Made by a program: the position numbers and the translations under genes. From Streptococcus taonis (GTDB taxonomy: Bacteria > Bacillota > Bacilli > Lactobacillales > Streptococcaceae), in the NCBI RefSeq assembly GCF_029948085.1, contig NZ_JARZZP010000003.1, positions 62,001 to 126,000 on the forward strand: 64,000 nt of DNA, in the 5' to 3' direction. This document shows, one piece after another, positions 32,982-42,464 of the stretch; positions within the stretch are counted from its first letter, which is position 1; each line of letters opens with the position of its first letter. The notes under the pieces are model-generated. The model was not told the DNA's origin, did not search any database, and was given only the letters and a program-made list of their open reading frames with translations.

Positions 32982-33008
32982 AAAACTCAAGCATAAATCT
33001 TGAGTTTT
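32982..33008 (-). terminator. Terminator downstream of pulA
   Basis: AAAACTCAAG (32982-32991) and CTTGAGTTTT (32999-33008) form a stem with a 7-base loop, 10 bases beyond the pulA stop codon. Confidence 0.8.
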
Positions 33009-33018
33009 AGGTTATTTT

Positions 33019-35301
33019 TTAGGATAAAACATTCATAACTGCCACACTGACGTCGTCAATAACATTTTCTTGGTTAGAACGGCTATTTGTAACTAGCATT
33101 TCAAGATTTCCTGCATTTTCATAGTAATATGAAGCTCCTTTGGCATTGAATACAACCAAGAAGTGCTCTTCGCCACCATGAATCTCGTAGACAATCCAAC
33201 CACTATTTTCAATGGCTGTGTGAACAAAGACATGACGGTAGACTTCTTCATAAGTAGGGTAGGAAAAGGCACTGGTTTGTGTTTTAAGTCGGATAATCTG
33301 ACGAACAAACTCGATACTATCTTGACGCTCATTGATCAAATTCCAGTTGACTTGGTTGACGCTATCAGGAGCATTGTAACTGTTCATTGCTCGCTCACGA
33401 TCTGCGTGAGTCAATTCTCCATTTTCGCCTGTAGCTACGAGTTTAGTACGGCCAAATTCTTGCCCCAGTTCCATGAAGGCCATCCCTTGCATGAGGAGGT
33501 TCATAGCCGTTGCTGTTTCTACTTTCTTCATGATGCATTTATCACCCTCCATCGGATGAAGGGTTTTAAGTAAATCATGTAAATTGTAGTTATCGTGGGC
33601 TTCTACATAGTTCAAGACTTGGTTTGGACTAAGGTATGAACCAAGCTCTCGGCTTCCAAGGATAGCCTTTGCGACAATCGGCTCAGTACCTGCTCCACTG
33701 ACGAAGCCAGATTTGATAGAGCCATAGACTTCACAACCTTTGACCGCATCACGTTGATTATCATTAAAGAATCCAATGTTTGGCAATTGGTAGGCATTGT
33801 CTTTCTTAGCCTTGTCATAAGGAGCAAGACCTGTTCCCATATCCCAACCTTCTCCATACAGGATGATTTTCGGATCGACTTCGTCCATAGCCCAACGAAT
33901 CATTTGCATGGTTTTGACGTCATGAATTCCCATCAAATCAAAGCGGAAACCGTCAATATTATATTCTTTTACCCAGTAGAGAAGAGAATCAATCATATAT
34001 TTACGGAACATTTCGTGCTCACTGGCAGTTTCGTTACCGACTCCTGTTCCATTTTGGTAGGTTCCATCATGGTTCATTCGATAATAATAATCAGGAACCG
34101 TTGTTTGGAATGGCGCATCCACCGTTGAGAAGGTATGATTGTAAACAACATCCATAATAACACCGATACCAGCATCGTGATAAGCTTGGACCATAGCCTT
34201 CAAATCACGGATAGCTTGACCTGGATCATTTGGATTGGTAGACATGCTAGTTTCTGGAGCATTGTAGTTTTGTGGATCATATCCCCAGTTATAAGTTACA
34301 TTTCCATTAGCTTCATATTCTTTATGACGGTCAGCGATTGGTTGTAGCTGAACATAGTTGACACCAAGTTCTTTGATGTAGTCAAACGCAGTTGACTGAC
34401 CAAATTGGTTGACCGTTCCAGTTTGCGCTGCACCTAAAAAGGTCCCTCTTAATTCTGGTGTAACACCAGAAGTTTCAGACTTAGTCAAATCACGGATATG
34501 CATTTCATAGACTACAGCCTGGCAAGGATTTTCCAAGCGCCAAGTTGCTTCTGTACCATGCTTAACCTCAAAACCTTCGACATGACGATCTTGATTTGAG
34601 ACAATGGCTGAACGTTTTCCATCAGGACTCGTTGCAATGGTGTAAGGATCACGAGTTAATGACTGGTGATGAGGAAAATCAATCTGGTAGTGGTAGGCAC
34701 GTCCTGCTAGGCTTTCTGGGACTGTTAAACCCCAAACTCCAATGGTATTATACTTGTGGCTATAGGAATAACTATTTCCACGCTCCATTTCAAAAGTTTT
34801 AAGGATAGGGGCGTCATTGCTTGCAGATTCATAGACTACTACTTGGACAGCTGTAGCTGTTGGTGCCCATAGGCTAAAGCTTGTTTCAGTTTCAGTAACC
34901 TGACATCCCAAGTCTCCTTGATAACCCCAGTGATGGTCAAAACTAGCACTATTAATAGCCTTGTCGAAGGCAAAAGGATTTTGGTCTTTATAGTGGGGAC
35001 TTGCAATGGCTGGATTTTCAGAATAATAAACAGTATCATCTCCATCCAAAATCCAAACCTCTGTCAAAAGCGGATAATAATTGAAGCGAATAGGATATTC
35101 TTTGCTGACACCATCTTTTTCAACAGTAAAAGTCATGGTCTCAAGTACCACTTCACCAGGTTGAGTCAGTGAAAATTTAGCTCCAAAATATTCTTCTTCT
35201 TTGATAAGCTCTACTGAATCTAGAGGCTTTTTACTGAAACTGCAAGCCTCATAGGCTTCATCCTTCCGATGATAATGAATAAGTACAGGATAATTGTACA
35301 T
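33019..35301 (-). CDS. pulA: Type I pullulanase
   Basis: A 760-residue GH13_14 enzyme that hydrolyses alpha-1,6 bonds in branched glucans. It has no signal peptide or LPXTG, so it is the cytoplasmic form that debranches glycogen or imported maltodextrins, unlike the surface SpuA-type pullulanase. Motifs in order: the type I signature YNWGYDPQNY, MDVVYNHT, DGFRFDLMG (nucleophile), ILYGEGW (acid/base) and NYVEAHDN. It starts 31 bases after the lipid kinase gene and is probably co-transcribed with ligA. Confidence 0.95.
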   Translation of the reverse strand: MYNYPVLIHYHRKDEAYEACSFSKKPLDSVELIKEEEYFGAKFSLTQPGEVVLETMTFTVEKDGVSKEYPIRFNYYPLLTEVWILDGDDTVYYSENPAIASPHYKDQNPFAFDKAINSASFDHHWGYQGDLGCQVTETETSFSLWAPTATAVQVVVYESASNDAPILKTFEMERGNSYSYSHKYNTIGVWGLTVPESLAGRAYHYQIDFPHHQSLTRDPYTIATSPDGKRSAIVSNQDRHVEGFEVKHGTEATWRLENPCQAVVYEMHIRDLTKSETSGVTPELRGTFLGAAQTGTVNQFGQSTAFDYIKELGVNYVQLQPIADRHKEYEANGNVTYNWGYDPQNYNAPETSMSTNPNDPGQAIRDLKAMVQAYHDAGIGVIMDVVYNHTFSTVDAPFQTTVPDYYYRMNHDGTYQNGTGVGNETASEHEMFRKYMIDSLLYWVKEYNIDGFRFDLMGIHDVKTMQMIRWAMDEVDPKIILYGEGWDMGTGLAPYDKAKKDNAYQLPNIGFFNDNQRDAVKGCEVYGSIKSGFVSGAGTEPIVAKAILGSRELGSYLSPNQVLNYVEAHDNYNLHDLLKTLHPMEGDKCIMKKVETATAMNLLMQGMAFMELGQEFGRTKLVATGENGELTHADRERAMNSYNAPDSVNQVNWNLINERQDSIEFVRQIIRLKTQTSAFSYPTYEEVYRHVFVHTAIENSGWIVYEIHGGEEHFLVVFNAKGASYYYENAGNLEMLVTNSRSNQENVIDDVSVAVMNVLS

Positions 35302-35332
35302 GGTTCTCCCTAATTTCTAAATTAATTTGATT

Positions 35333-36283
35333 TTATATTTCATGAATAATTCCTTGATCAATCGCCTCACGATTCACAAAAAACTCAATGTGATTATGGC
35401 ACACTTCCAAATCTACTGGTGTATCGCCACCGTATTCGCCATCAAGATTAAGCATAAACGGCTCTTCCTGATCCAAAGTTTCAATTCGGAGTTTACTAGT
35501 TTTCAGATATTCAACATTGACATCTGATACGTGTTGGCCTCCGTTTATGGCCTGAACTAGTAGACTCAACATATCTAGGATTTTATCTGTCTTTACTAGA
35601 ATAAGCGTAAAATTGCCATCATCCAGCTTGCTATCAGGTGCGAATTGTTCAAATCCACCAATAGAATTGGTCAAGGCAACAAAGACAAGAGAAACTTCTC
35701 CTGTAAAAATTCCCCAATCATGGTAAATACGAACAGGACGTGCTTTGGATTTTGGGAACATCTCGATGCCTTTAGCAACATAGGCCAGATAACCCAAACG
35801 CGTCTTTAGTTCACTCGGAACACTAAAAGTTAACTCCGTAAGAGCTCCTGCCGCAGCAATATTGATGAAATACTTATCACCAAAGGCACGACCAATATCA
35901 ATTTGCTTGGTTTCATTTTTAGCAATGATCTTCGCTGCAGCAACTGGATCCCCCATAGGGATTTTCAATGCTCTTGCATAATCATTGGTAGTTCCAGTAG
36001 GAATGATGGCTATCTTTGGACGATGTTCCAGAGGTGCAATTCCATTAACCACTTCATTGATAGTACCATCGCCACCAGCTACCAAAACCAAATCAAAGTC
36101 AGCTTTTGCAGCTCTTTCTGCTTCTTTCTGGGCCGATAAAGGGTCAGGCTTGGTCTGAAAAGCACTAGTTTCATAGCCTAGTCCTTCTAACACTTCTAGA
36201 ACTTCTGCGATATTTTGCTTGATAATTTCCTGGCCTGATGTTGGATTATAAATGAGACGTGCGCGTTTTCTTACTTCTTTCAT
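35333..36283 (-). CDS. Diacylglycerol kinase-family lipid kinase
   Basis: A 316-residue DagK/YegS-family kinase with the motifs RARLIYNPTSGQE, VAGGDGTINEVVNGI and IPTGTTNDYARAL. It probably phosphorylates diacylglycerol released during lipoteichoic acid synthesis (DgkB-like role), but close relatives have other lipid substrates. It starts 3 bases after the ligA stop, so it is translationally linked to ligA. Confidence 0.9.
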   Translation of the reverse strand: MKEVRKRARLIYNPTSGQEIIKQNIAEVLEVLEGLGYETSAFQTKPDPLSAQKEAERAAKADFDLVLVAGGDGTINEVVNGIAPLEHRPKIAIIPTGTTNDYARALKIPMGDPVAAAKIIAKNETKQIDIGRAFGDKYFINIAAAGALTELTFSVPSELKTRLGYLAYVAKGIEMFPKSKARPVRIYHDWGIFTGEVSLVFVALTNSIGGFEQFAPDSKLDDGNFTLILVKTDKILDMLSLLVQAINGGQHVSDVNVEYLKTSKLRIETLDQEEPFMLNLDGEYGGDTPVDLEVCHNHIEFFVNREAIDQGIIHEI

Positions 36284-36286
36284 AGC

Positions 36287-38257
<1,971 letters not shown>

Positions 38258-38304
38258 CCATAAAAAGGACTCTATAAACAATACTCAAGCTCTAAAAAAG
38301 AAAA

Positions 38305-38330
38305 TGAGAAGGATATTTCTATCCTTCTCA
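38305..38330 (-). terminator. Terminator of guaC/xpt-pbuX
   Basis: A perfect stem TGAGAAGGAT / ATCCTTCTCA with a 6-base loop, followed by a T-rich stretch on the minus strand, just after pbuX. Confidence 0.85.
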
Positions 38331-38337
38331 CTTATTT

Positions 38338-39597
38338 TTATTTTTTACGATTCAAAATAGCATTCAAGACGATGGCTACTGTACTTGCAATGACAATACC
38401 ATTTGAGAAGAACATTTGTAATTCAGTCGGTAAAGTATTGAAGAGATTGCTTCCGTTTAATCCCACTCCAGCAGAAATAGAAACTGCTGCAATGAGGAAG
38501 TTGTGTTCATTGTGTTCGAAGTCTACACGCGCCAAGATTTGCATCCCTTGTAGCGAAACAAAACCAAACATGACGAGCATAGCTCCACCAAGAACAGGGC
38601 TTGGAATAATCTGTGCCAAGGCACCGAACTTAGGCAAAAGACCAAGTAAGATAAGGAAACCAGCTGCATAGTAGATTGGCAAACGAGTACGAATACCTGA
38701 AAGTTTCACCAAGCCTACGTTTTGTGAAAATCCTGTATAAGGGAAGGTATTGAAAAGTCCACCAAGTAAGACAGCAAGACCTTCAGCGCGATAACCATTA
38801 CGAAGACGAGTGCTATCGATTGGATCTTTAGTAATATCAGAAAGGGCAAGATACACACCAGTTGATTCTACCATAGATACAGTAGCGATGATACACATCA
38901 TTACAATAGAAGAAATCTCAAATTGTGGAGCACCGAAGTAGAATGGAGTTGGGATATGAACGAGTGGAGCTTCTGCTACTGGAGAGAAGTCAACCAAGCC
39001 CATAGTAGCAGCAATAATGGTACCTGCAATCAAACCGATCAAAATGGAAATAGATTTGATAAATCCTTTTGTAAGAATATTAACTAAAAGAATAATGAGA
39101 ACAGTAATCATTGCCAAGGCTAAACTTTGACCAGTTGGTTTTTCAACGTTATTTCCCATATTTCCGATGGCAACTGGAATCAAGGTCAATCCGATTGTTG
39201 TGATAACAGAACCAGTTACGATTGCAGGGAAAAGATTGGCAACCTTAGAGAAGATACCTGAAATCAGGATAACATAAATCCCTGAAGCAATCAAAGCTCC
39301 GAACATAGCACCGCTACCATGACTCTGACCAATCATGATAAGAGGAGCAACAGACTGGAAGGCTACCCCAAGAACAATAGGCAAACCGACACCAAAATGT
39401 TTATTGAGTTGCAATTGTAAAAGAGTTGCCACCCCACACATAAAGATATCTGTTGAAATAAGGTAGGTCAACTGTTGAGCTGAATACCCTAAAGCACTTG
39501 CAATCATGATTGGTACCAGGATTGAACCTGAGTACATGGCTAACAAATGTTGCAAACCAAGAACGGCTGCCTGTGAGTGGTTTTCCTGTTGCTTCAT
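38338..39597 (-). CDS. pbuX: Xanthine permease
   Basis: A 419-residue nucleobase-cation symporter of the NCS2/NAT family, with about 12-14 membrane segments and the family motifs around QNVGLVKLSGIRTR and PSPVLGGAMLVMFG. It imports xanthine (possibly uric acid in relatives). Its ATG overlaps the xpt stop by one base (TAATG), and it lies under the guanine riboswitch at 40267. Confidence 0.95.
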   Translation of the reverse strand: MKQQENHSQAAVLGLQHLLAMYSGSILVPIMIASALGYSAQQLTYLISTDIFMCGVATLLQLQLNKHFGVGLPIVLGVAFQSVAPLIMIGQSHGSGAMFGALIASGIYVILISGIFSKVANLFPAIVTGSVITTIGLTLIPVAIGNMGNNVEKPTGQSLALAMITVLIILLVNILTKGFIKSISILIGLIAGTIIAATMGLVDFSPVAEAPLVHIPTPFYFGAPQFEISSIVMMCIIATVSMVESTGVYLALSDITKDPIDSTRLRNGYRAEGLAVLLGGLFNTFPYTGFSQNVGLVKLSGIRTRLPIYYAAGFLILLGLLPKFGALAQIIPSPVLGGAMLVMFGFVSLQGMQILARVDFEHNEHNFLIAAVSISAGVGLNGSNLFNTLPTELQMFFSNGIVIASTVAIVLNAILNRKK

Positions 39598-40178
39598 TAG
39601 ATATCTGCCTCCTTGAAGATAACTTTTCCATTTTCAAAACGCTCTAATCGCGCGAGTGATACTACTTGATGACCTGATTTTTCTAGCAGTTCACGACCAT
39701 CTTGGAAGGATTTTTCAATCACAATTCCGATGGCTTCAACTGTAGCTCCAGCTTGCTCGATAATCTGAATCAGACCTTTAGCTGCTTGGCCATTAGCCAA
39801 AAAATCATCAATAATCAATACTTTATCTTGAGGAGATAAGAACTTACCTGCAATAGATACGGTACTTGTTACTTGTTTAGTGAAAGAATAAACTTCAGCA
39901 GTCAAAATTCCTTCATTCATAGTAATATTTTTTGCCTTCTTAGCAAAAATCATGGGAACATCTAACTGTTCAGCCACATAAAGGGCAGGAGCAATACCTG
40001 ACGCCTCAATCGTCACGACTTTGGTAATACCAGCATTTTTAAAATGTTCTGCAAAAGTGCGACCAATCTCGCGCATCAAGGAATAATCAACTTGGTGGGT
40101 CAAGAAGGAATCCACCTTAAGAATATTCTCACCAAGAACGTTTCCGTCCTTTAAAATTCGTTCTTCTAATAATTTCAC
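39597..40178 (-). CDS. xpt: Xanthine phosphoribosyltransferase
   Basis: A 193-residue PRTase that makes XMP from xanthine and PRPP. The PRPP-binding motif is [18 protein letters not shown], and the N-terminal [31 protein letters not shown] is typical. It salvages what PbuX imports. Expression is controlled by the guanine riboswitch and terminator immediately upstream. Confidence 0.96.
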   Translation of the reverse strand: MKLLEERILKDGNVLGENILKVDSFLTHQVDYSLMREIGRTFAEHFKNAGITKVVTIEASGIAPALYVAEQLDVPMIFAKKAKNITMNEGILTAEVYSFTKQVTSTVSIAGKFLSPQDKVLIIDDFLANGQAAKGLIQIIEQAGATVEAIGIVIEKSFQDGRELLEKSGHQVVSLARLERFENGKVIFKEADI

Positions 40179-40197
40179 AATAACCTCCGAAATAAAA

Positions 40198-40220
40198 AGA
40201 GACTTACTAAGTAAGCCTCT
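40198..40220 (-). terminator. Riboswitch-controlled terminator before xpt
   Basis: On the minus strand GAGGCTTAC-TTA-GTAAGTCTC is followed by TTTTTATTT. It is the expression platform of the purine riboswitch: guanine binding should free it to form and stop transcription. Confidence 0.85.
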
Positions 40221-40266
40221 AGTAAATAAAGAAATAGATTTAACACCTATCCTTATATCTCTGCAG

Positions 40267-40336
40267 CTTACTCATTGTTAGGTATTTACGGTACCTTGTA
40301 GAAACGCCACGCCAATTCGCGGCATAAATAAGTAAT
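40267..40336 (-). promoter_or_regulatory. Guanine-class purine riboswitch aptamer
   Basis: The minus strand has P1 arms TTACTTAT (40335-40328) and ATGAGTAA (40275-40268), a P2 GCCGCG.../...CGTGGC, the conserved J2/3 GTTTCTAC, P3 with GGTACCGTAAATACC, and AACAAT in J3/1. The base that pairs with the ligand (position 74 in the B. subtilis xpt numbering) reads C, which specifies guanine rather than adenine. It starts 8 bases after the guaC stop codon. Confidence 0.88.
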
Positions 40337-40343
40337 CATATTT

Positions 40344-41327
40344 TTAGTGAGCGTCACCATTCCAGATAGAGTTCTTCACAATGACATAGTCAACGTGACG
40401 AAGATCAGCAACCTTACGACCTCCAGCATAAGAAATCGAACTTTGCAAATCCTGTTCCATCTCAGTTAAAGTGTCTTGCAAATGACCTTTTGCAGGAAGA
40501 AGAATTTTCTTACCTTCGACATTCTTATAGGCACCTTTTTGGTATTCTGAAGCTGAACCGTAGTATTCTTTGAATTGTTTACCGTCCACTTCAATTGTTT
40601 TACCAGGACTTTCGATATGCCCTGCAAACAGTGAACCAATCATGACCATACTTGCACCGAAGCGAATTGATTTGGCGATATCACCATGTGTACGAATACC
40701 ACCATCGGCAATAATCGGTTTACGCGCAGCCTTAGCACACCAGCGAAGGGCTGCTAACTGCCAACCTCCAGTACCAAAACCAGTTTTGACCTTAGTAATA
40801 CAAACCTTACCTGGACCGATTCCGACCTTAGTAGCATCTGCACCAGCATTTTCAAGTTCACGTACAGCTTCTGGAGTTCCAACATTACCAGCGATGACAA
40901 AAGTATCAGGTAATTCTTTCTTGATGTGCTGAATCATTGAAATGACGCTATCCGCATGACCATGAGCAATATCAATGGTGATGTACTCTGGGGCATCTTC
41001 CTTTAATTGACTCACAAAATCATACTCGTAGTCTTTAACACCTACTGAGATTGAAGCAATCAAGCCCTGATCGTGCATACGTTTGACAAAAGGAATGCGT
41101 CCTTCTTCATCAAAACGATGCATAATATAGAAATATCCACCCTTAGCAAGTTGTTCAGCAACATCTTCATCTAGGATTGTTTGCATATTGGAAGGAACAA
41201 CTGGCAACTTAAAGGTATGTTTTCCCAAGGTCACATGTGTATCAGCTTCTGCTCGACTTTGAAGGACACACTTATTTGGGATTAGCTGAATATCTTCATA
41301 GTCAAAGATCGGAAATTCGTTTAACAT
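40344..41327 (-). CDS. guaC: GMP reductase
   Basis: A 327-residue IMPDH/GMPR-family enzyme that turns GMP into IMP with NADPH. The active-site cysteine is in [17 protein letters not shown], and [15 protein letters not shown] [21 protein letters not shown] is present. It lacks the CBS domains of IMPDH, as expected for GuaC. Together with xpt and pbuX downstream it makes a guanine/xanthine interconversion and salvage unit. Confidence 0.96.
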   Translation of the reverse strand: MLNEFPIFDYEDIQLIPNKCVLQSRAEADTHVTLGKHTFKLPVVPSNMQTILDEDVAEQLAKGGYFYIMHRFDEEGRIPFVKRMHDQGLIASISVGVKDYEYDFVSQLKEDAPEYITIDIAHGHADSVISMIQHIKKELPDTFVIAGNVGTPEAVRELENAGADATKVGIGPGKVCITKVKTGFGTGGWQLAALRWCAKAARKPIIADGGIRTHGDIAKSIRFGASMVMIGSLFAGHIESPGKTIEVDGKQFKEYYGSASEYQKGAYKNVEGKKILLPAKGHLQDTLTEMEQDLQSSISYAGGRKVADLRHVDYVIVKNSIWNGDAH

Positions 41328-41403
41328 ATTTCTCTCATTTCTCTTGTTTAGACCTTCCTAAAGTTAGGAATAGCCTCGTCTTTTCCAGACAATTACTTTA
41401 ACA

Positions 41404-41432
41404 AGTTTACAATATTGTCCGTTTTTTGTCAA
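41404..41432 (-). promoter_or_regulatory. Promoter of guaC
   Basis: TTGACA (41432-41427), 17 bases and TAAACT (41409-41404) on the minus strand. A leader of about 70 bases contains a small hairpin (TTCCTA/TAGGAA around 41354-41369). A PurBox-like CACGAACATTATT lies upstream at 41451-41463. Confidence 0.75.
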
Positions 41433-41498
41433 TTGTAATGACCGAAAACAAATAATGTTCGTGTTTATAATTTTTGATTTAGATAACTAAGTAGACAT

Positions 41499-42278
41499 TT
41501 ACCCTGTATTTGTCTTGCCTTTCAAATCTTTACCAATATTTTCGATAAAGACTCTTTCAAAGGATTCAATCCTCTTGACAAAATCTTGATAACTTTCGGC
41601 TTGTCTAGGGATTTGAATAGACCATTTTTTCAACTGGGCTCCATAACCTGCTAGCTTTCCTATCTCATTATCAACAACCTTGTCCTCGCTTGGAAAAACA
41701 ATCCCAGCCTGCTCAGCTTGTAAAATATAAGCATAAGAAATCAATTGAAATAGATCTTCACGATTGATTCCCTTTTCAGTCAATTCCAGTTTTTTGTATT
41801 TAGCATCTAAAACGATTTTTAACTCTTTATGATAAAAATCTGGAAATATTTTTCTTTCACGATTAGAAAATACTGAAATACCGTCCGTCTTATCCTTATT
41901 TCTAGGATGGATGAACTCTTTTAGCAACAAAGTATGAACATACTCTTACCAAAGCCAAGCAGCATCAAAAAGAATACCATGGATTTTTTGCTCTTGATAT
42001 CCTAAACCATGCTTTTCTCTATTTAGGATCATCAGGCAAAGCTCTTGCAATTTTCTGTACTCTCGAAAGTATGCATGACGAAGAGGTTTGGTTTGATTTA
42101 GTCTGATAATCTTAGCACGAGCAGCTAATTTATAAGAGGGCGTTACTCGTACGATTTCTGCCACATTTTCACGACTAATAGAGAGATTATCAAGAACTCC
42201 CCTCCCTATACTTTTCTGATTCTTCATGTATTCAATTGTATGACGGATCAGCTGCATGAGTGGATTATCATAGGTGAA
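41499..42278 (-). pseudogene. mcrC: Degraded McrC-type restriction subunit
   Basis: Two minus-strand pieces (42257-41946 and 41945-41499) lie in one frame, separated only by a TAA at 41946-41948 where the sequence reads FDAAWLW-stop-EYVHTLLLKEF. The downstream piece holds the McrC nuclease core FPDFYHKELKIVLDAKYKKLE, a PD-(D/E)xK site. In-frame similarity extends upstream to about 42278 (EFTYDNPLMQL) and then hits a stop, so the N-terminal third is lost. McrC cuts modified DNA together with the GTPase McrB; no mcrB is present, so the system is dead. Confidence 0.78.
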
Positions 42279-42362
42279 TTCTCAAGTAAAGAAAAATTAC
42301 ACTAAAAAGCTAAAATCTTCGAAACAAAATTAAACATATATAAAGATATGTCTAATTTCCGC

Positions 42363-42376
42363 AGAAAACGATTGCA
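42363..42376 (+). promoter_or_regulatory. Cre-like site at the cytolysin promoter
   Basis: AGAAAACGATTGCA matches 12 of 14 positions of TGWAANCGNTNWCA and overlaps the -35 box. It would allow CcpA repression of the toxin gene when preferred sugars are plentiful. Confidence 0.55.
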
Positions 42377-42400
42377 TAAGATTTTTATTTCTGCTAGAAT
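42372..42400 (+). promoter_or_regulatory. Promoter of the cytolysin gene
   Basis: TTGCAT (42372-42377), a 17-base spacer and TAGAAT (42395-42400) preceded by TGC, an extended -10. The predicted leader is about 60 bases and includes AGGAG at 42454-42458. Confidence 0.7.
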
Positions 42401-42464
42401 ATTTTTATCCCGAGAAAGCGCATTCAAGAGATAATAAAATGAAATAATAAACTAGGAGCTTTAT

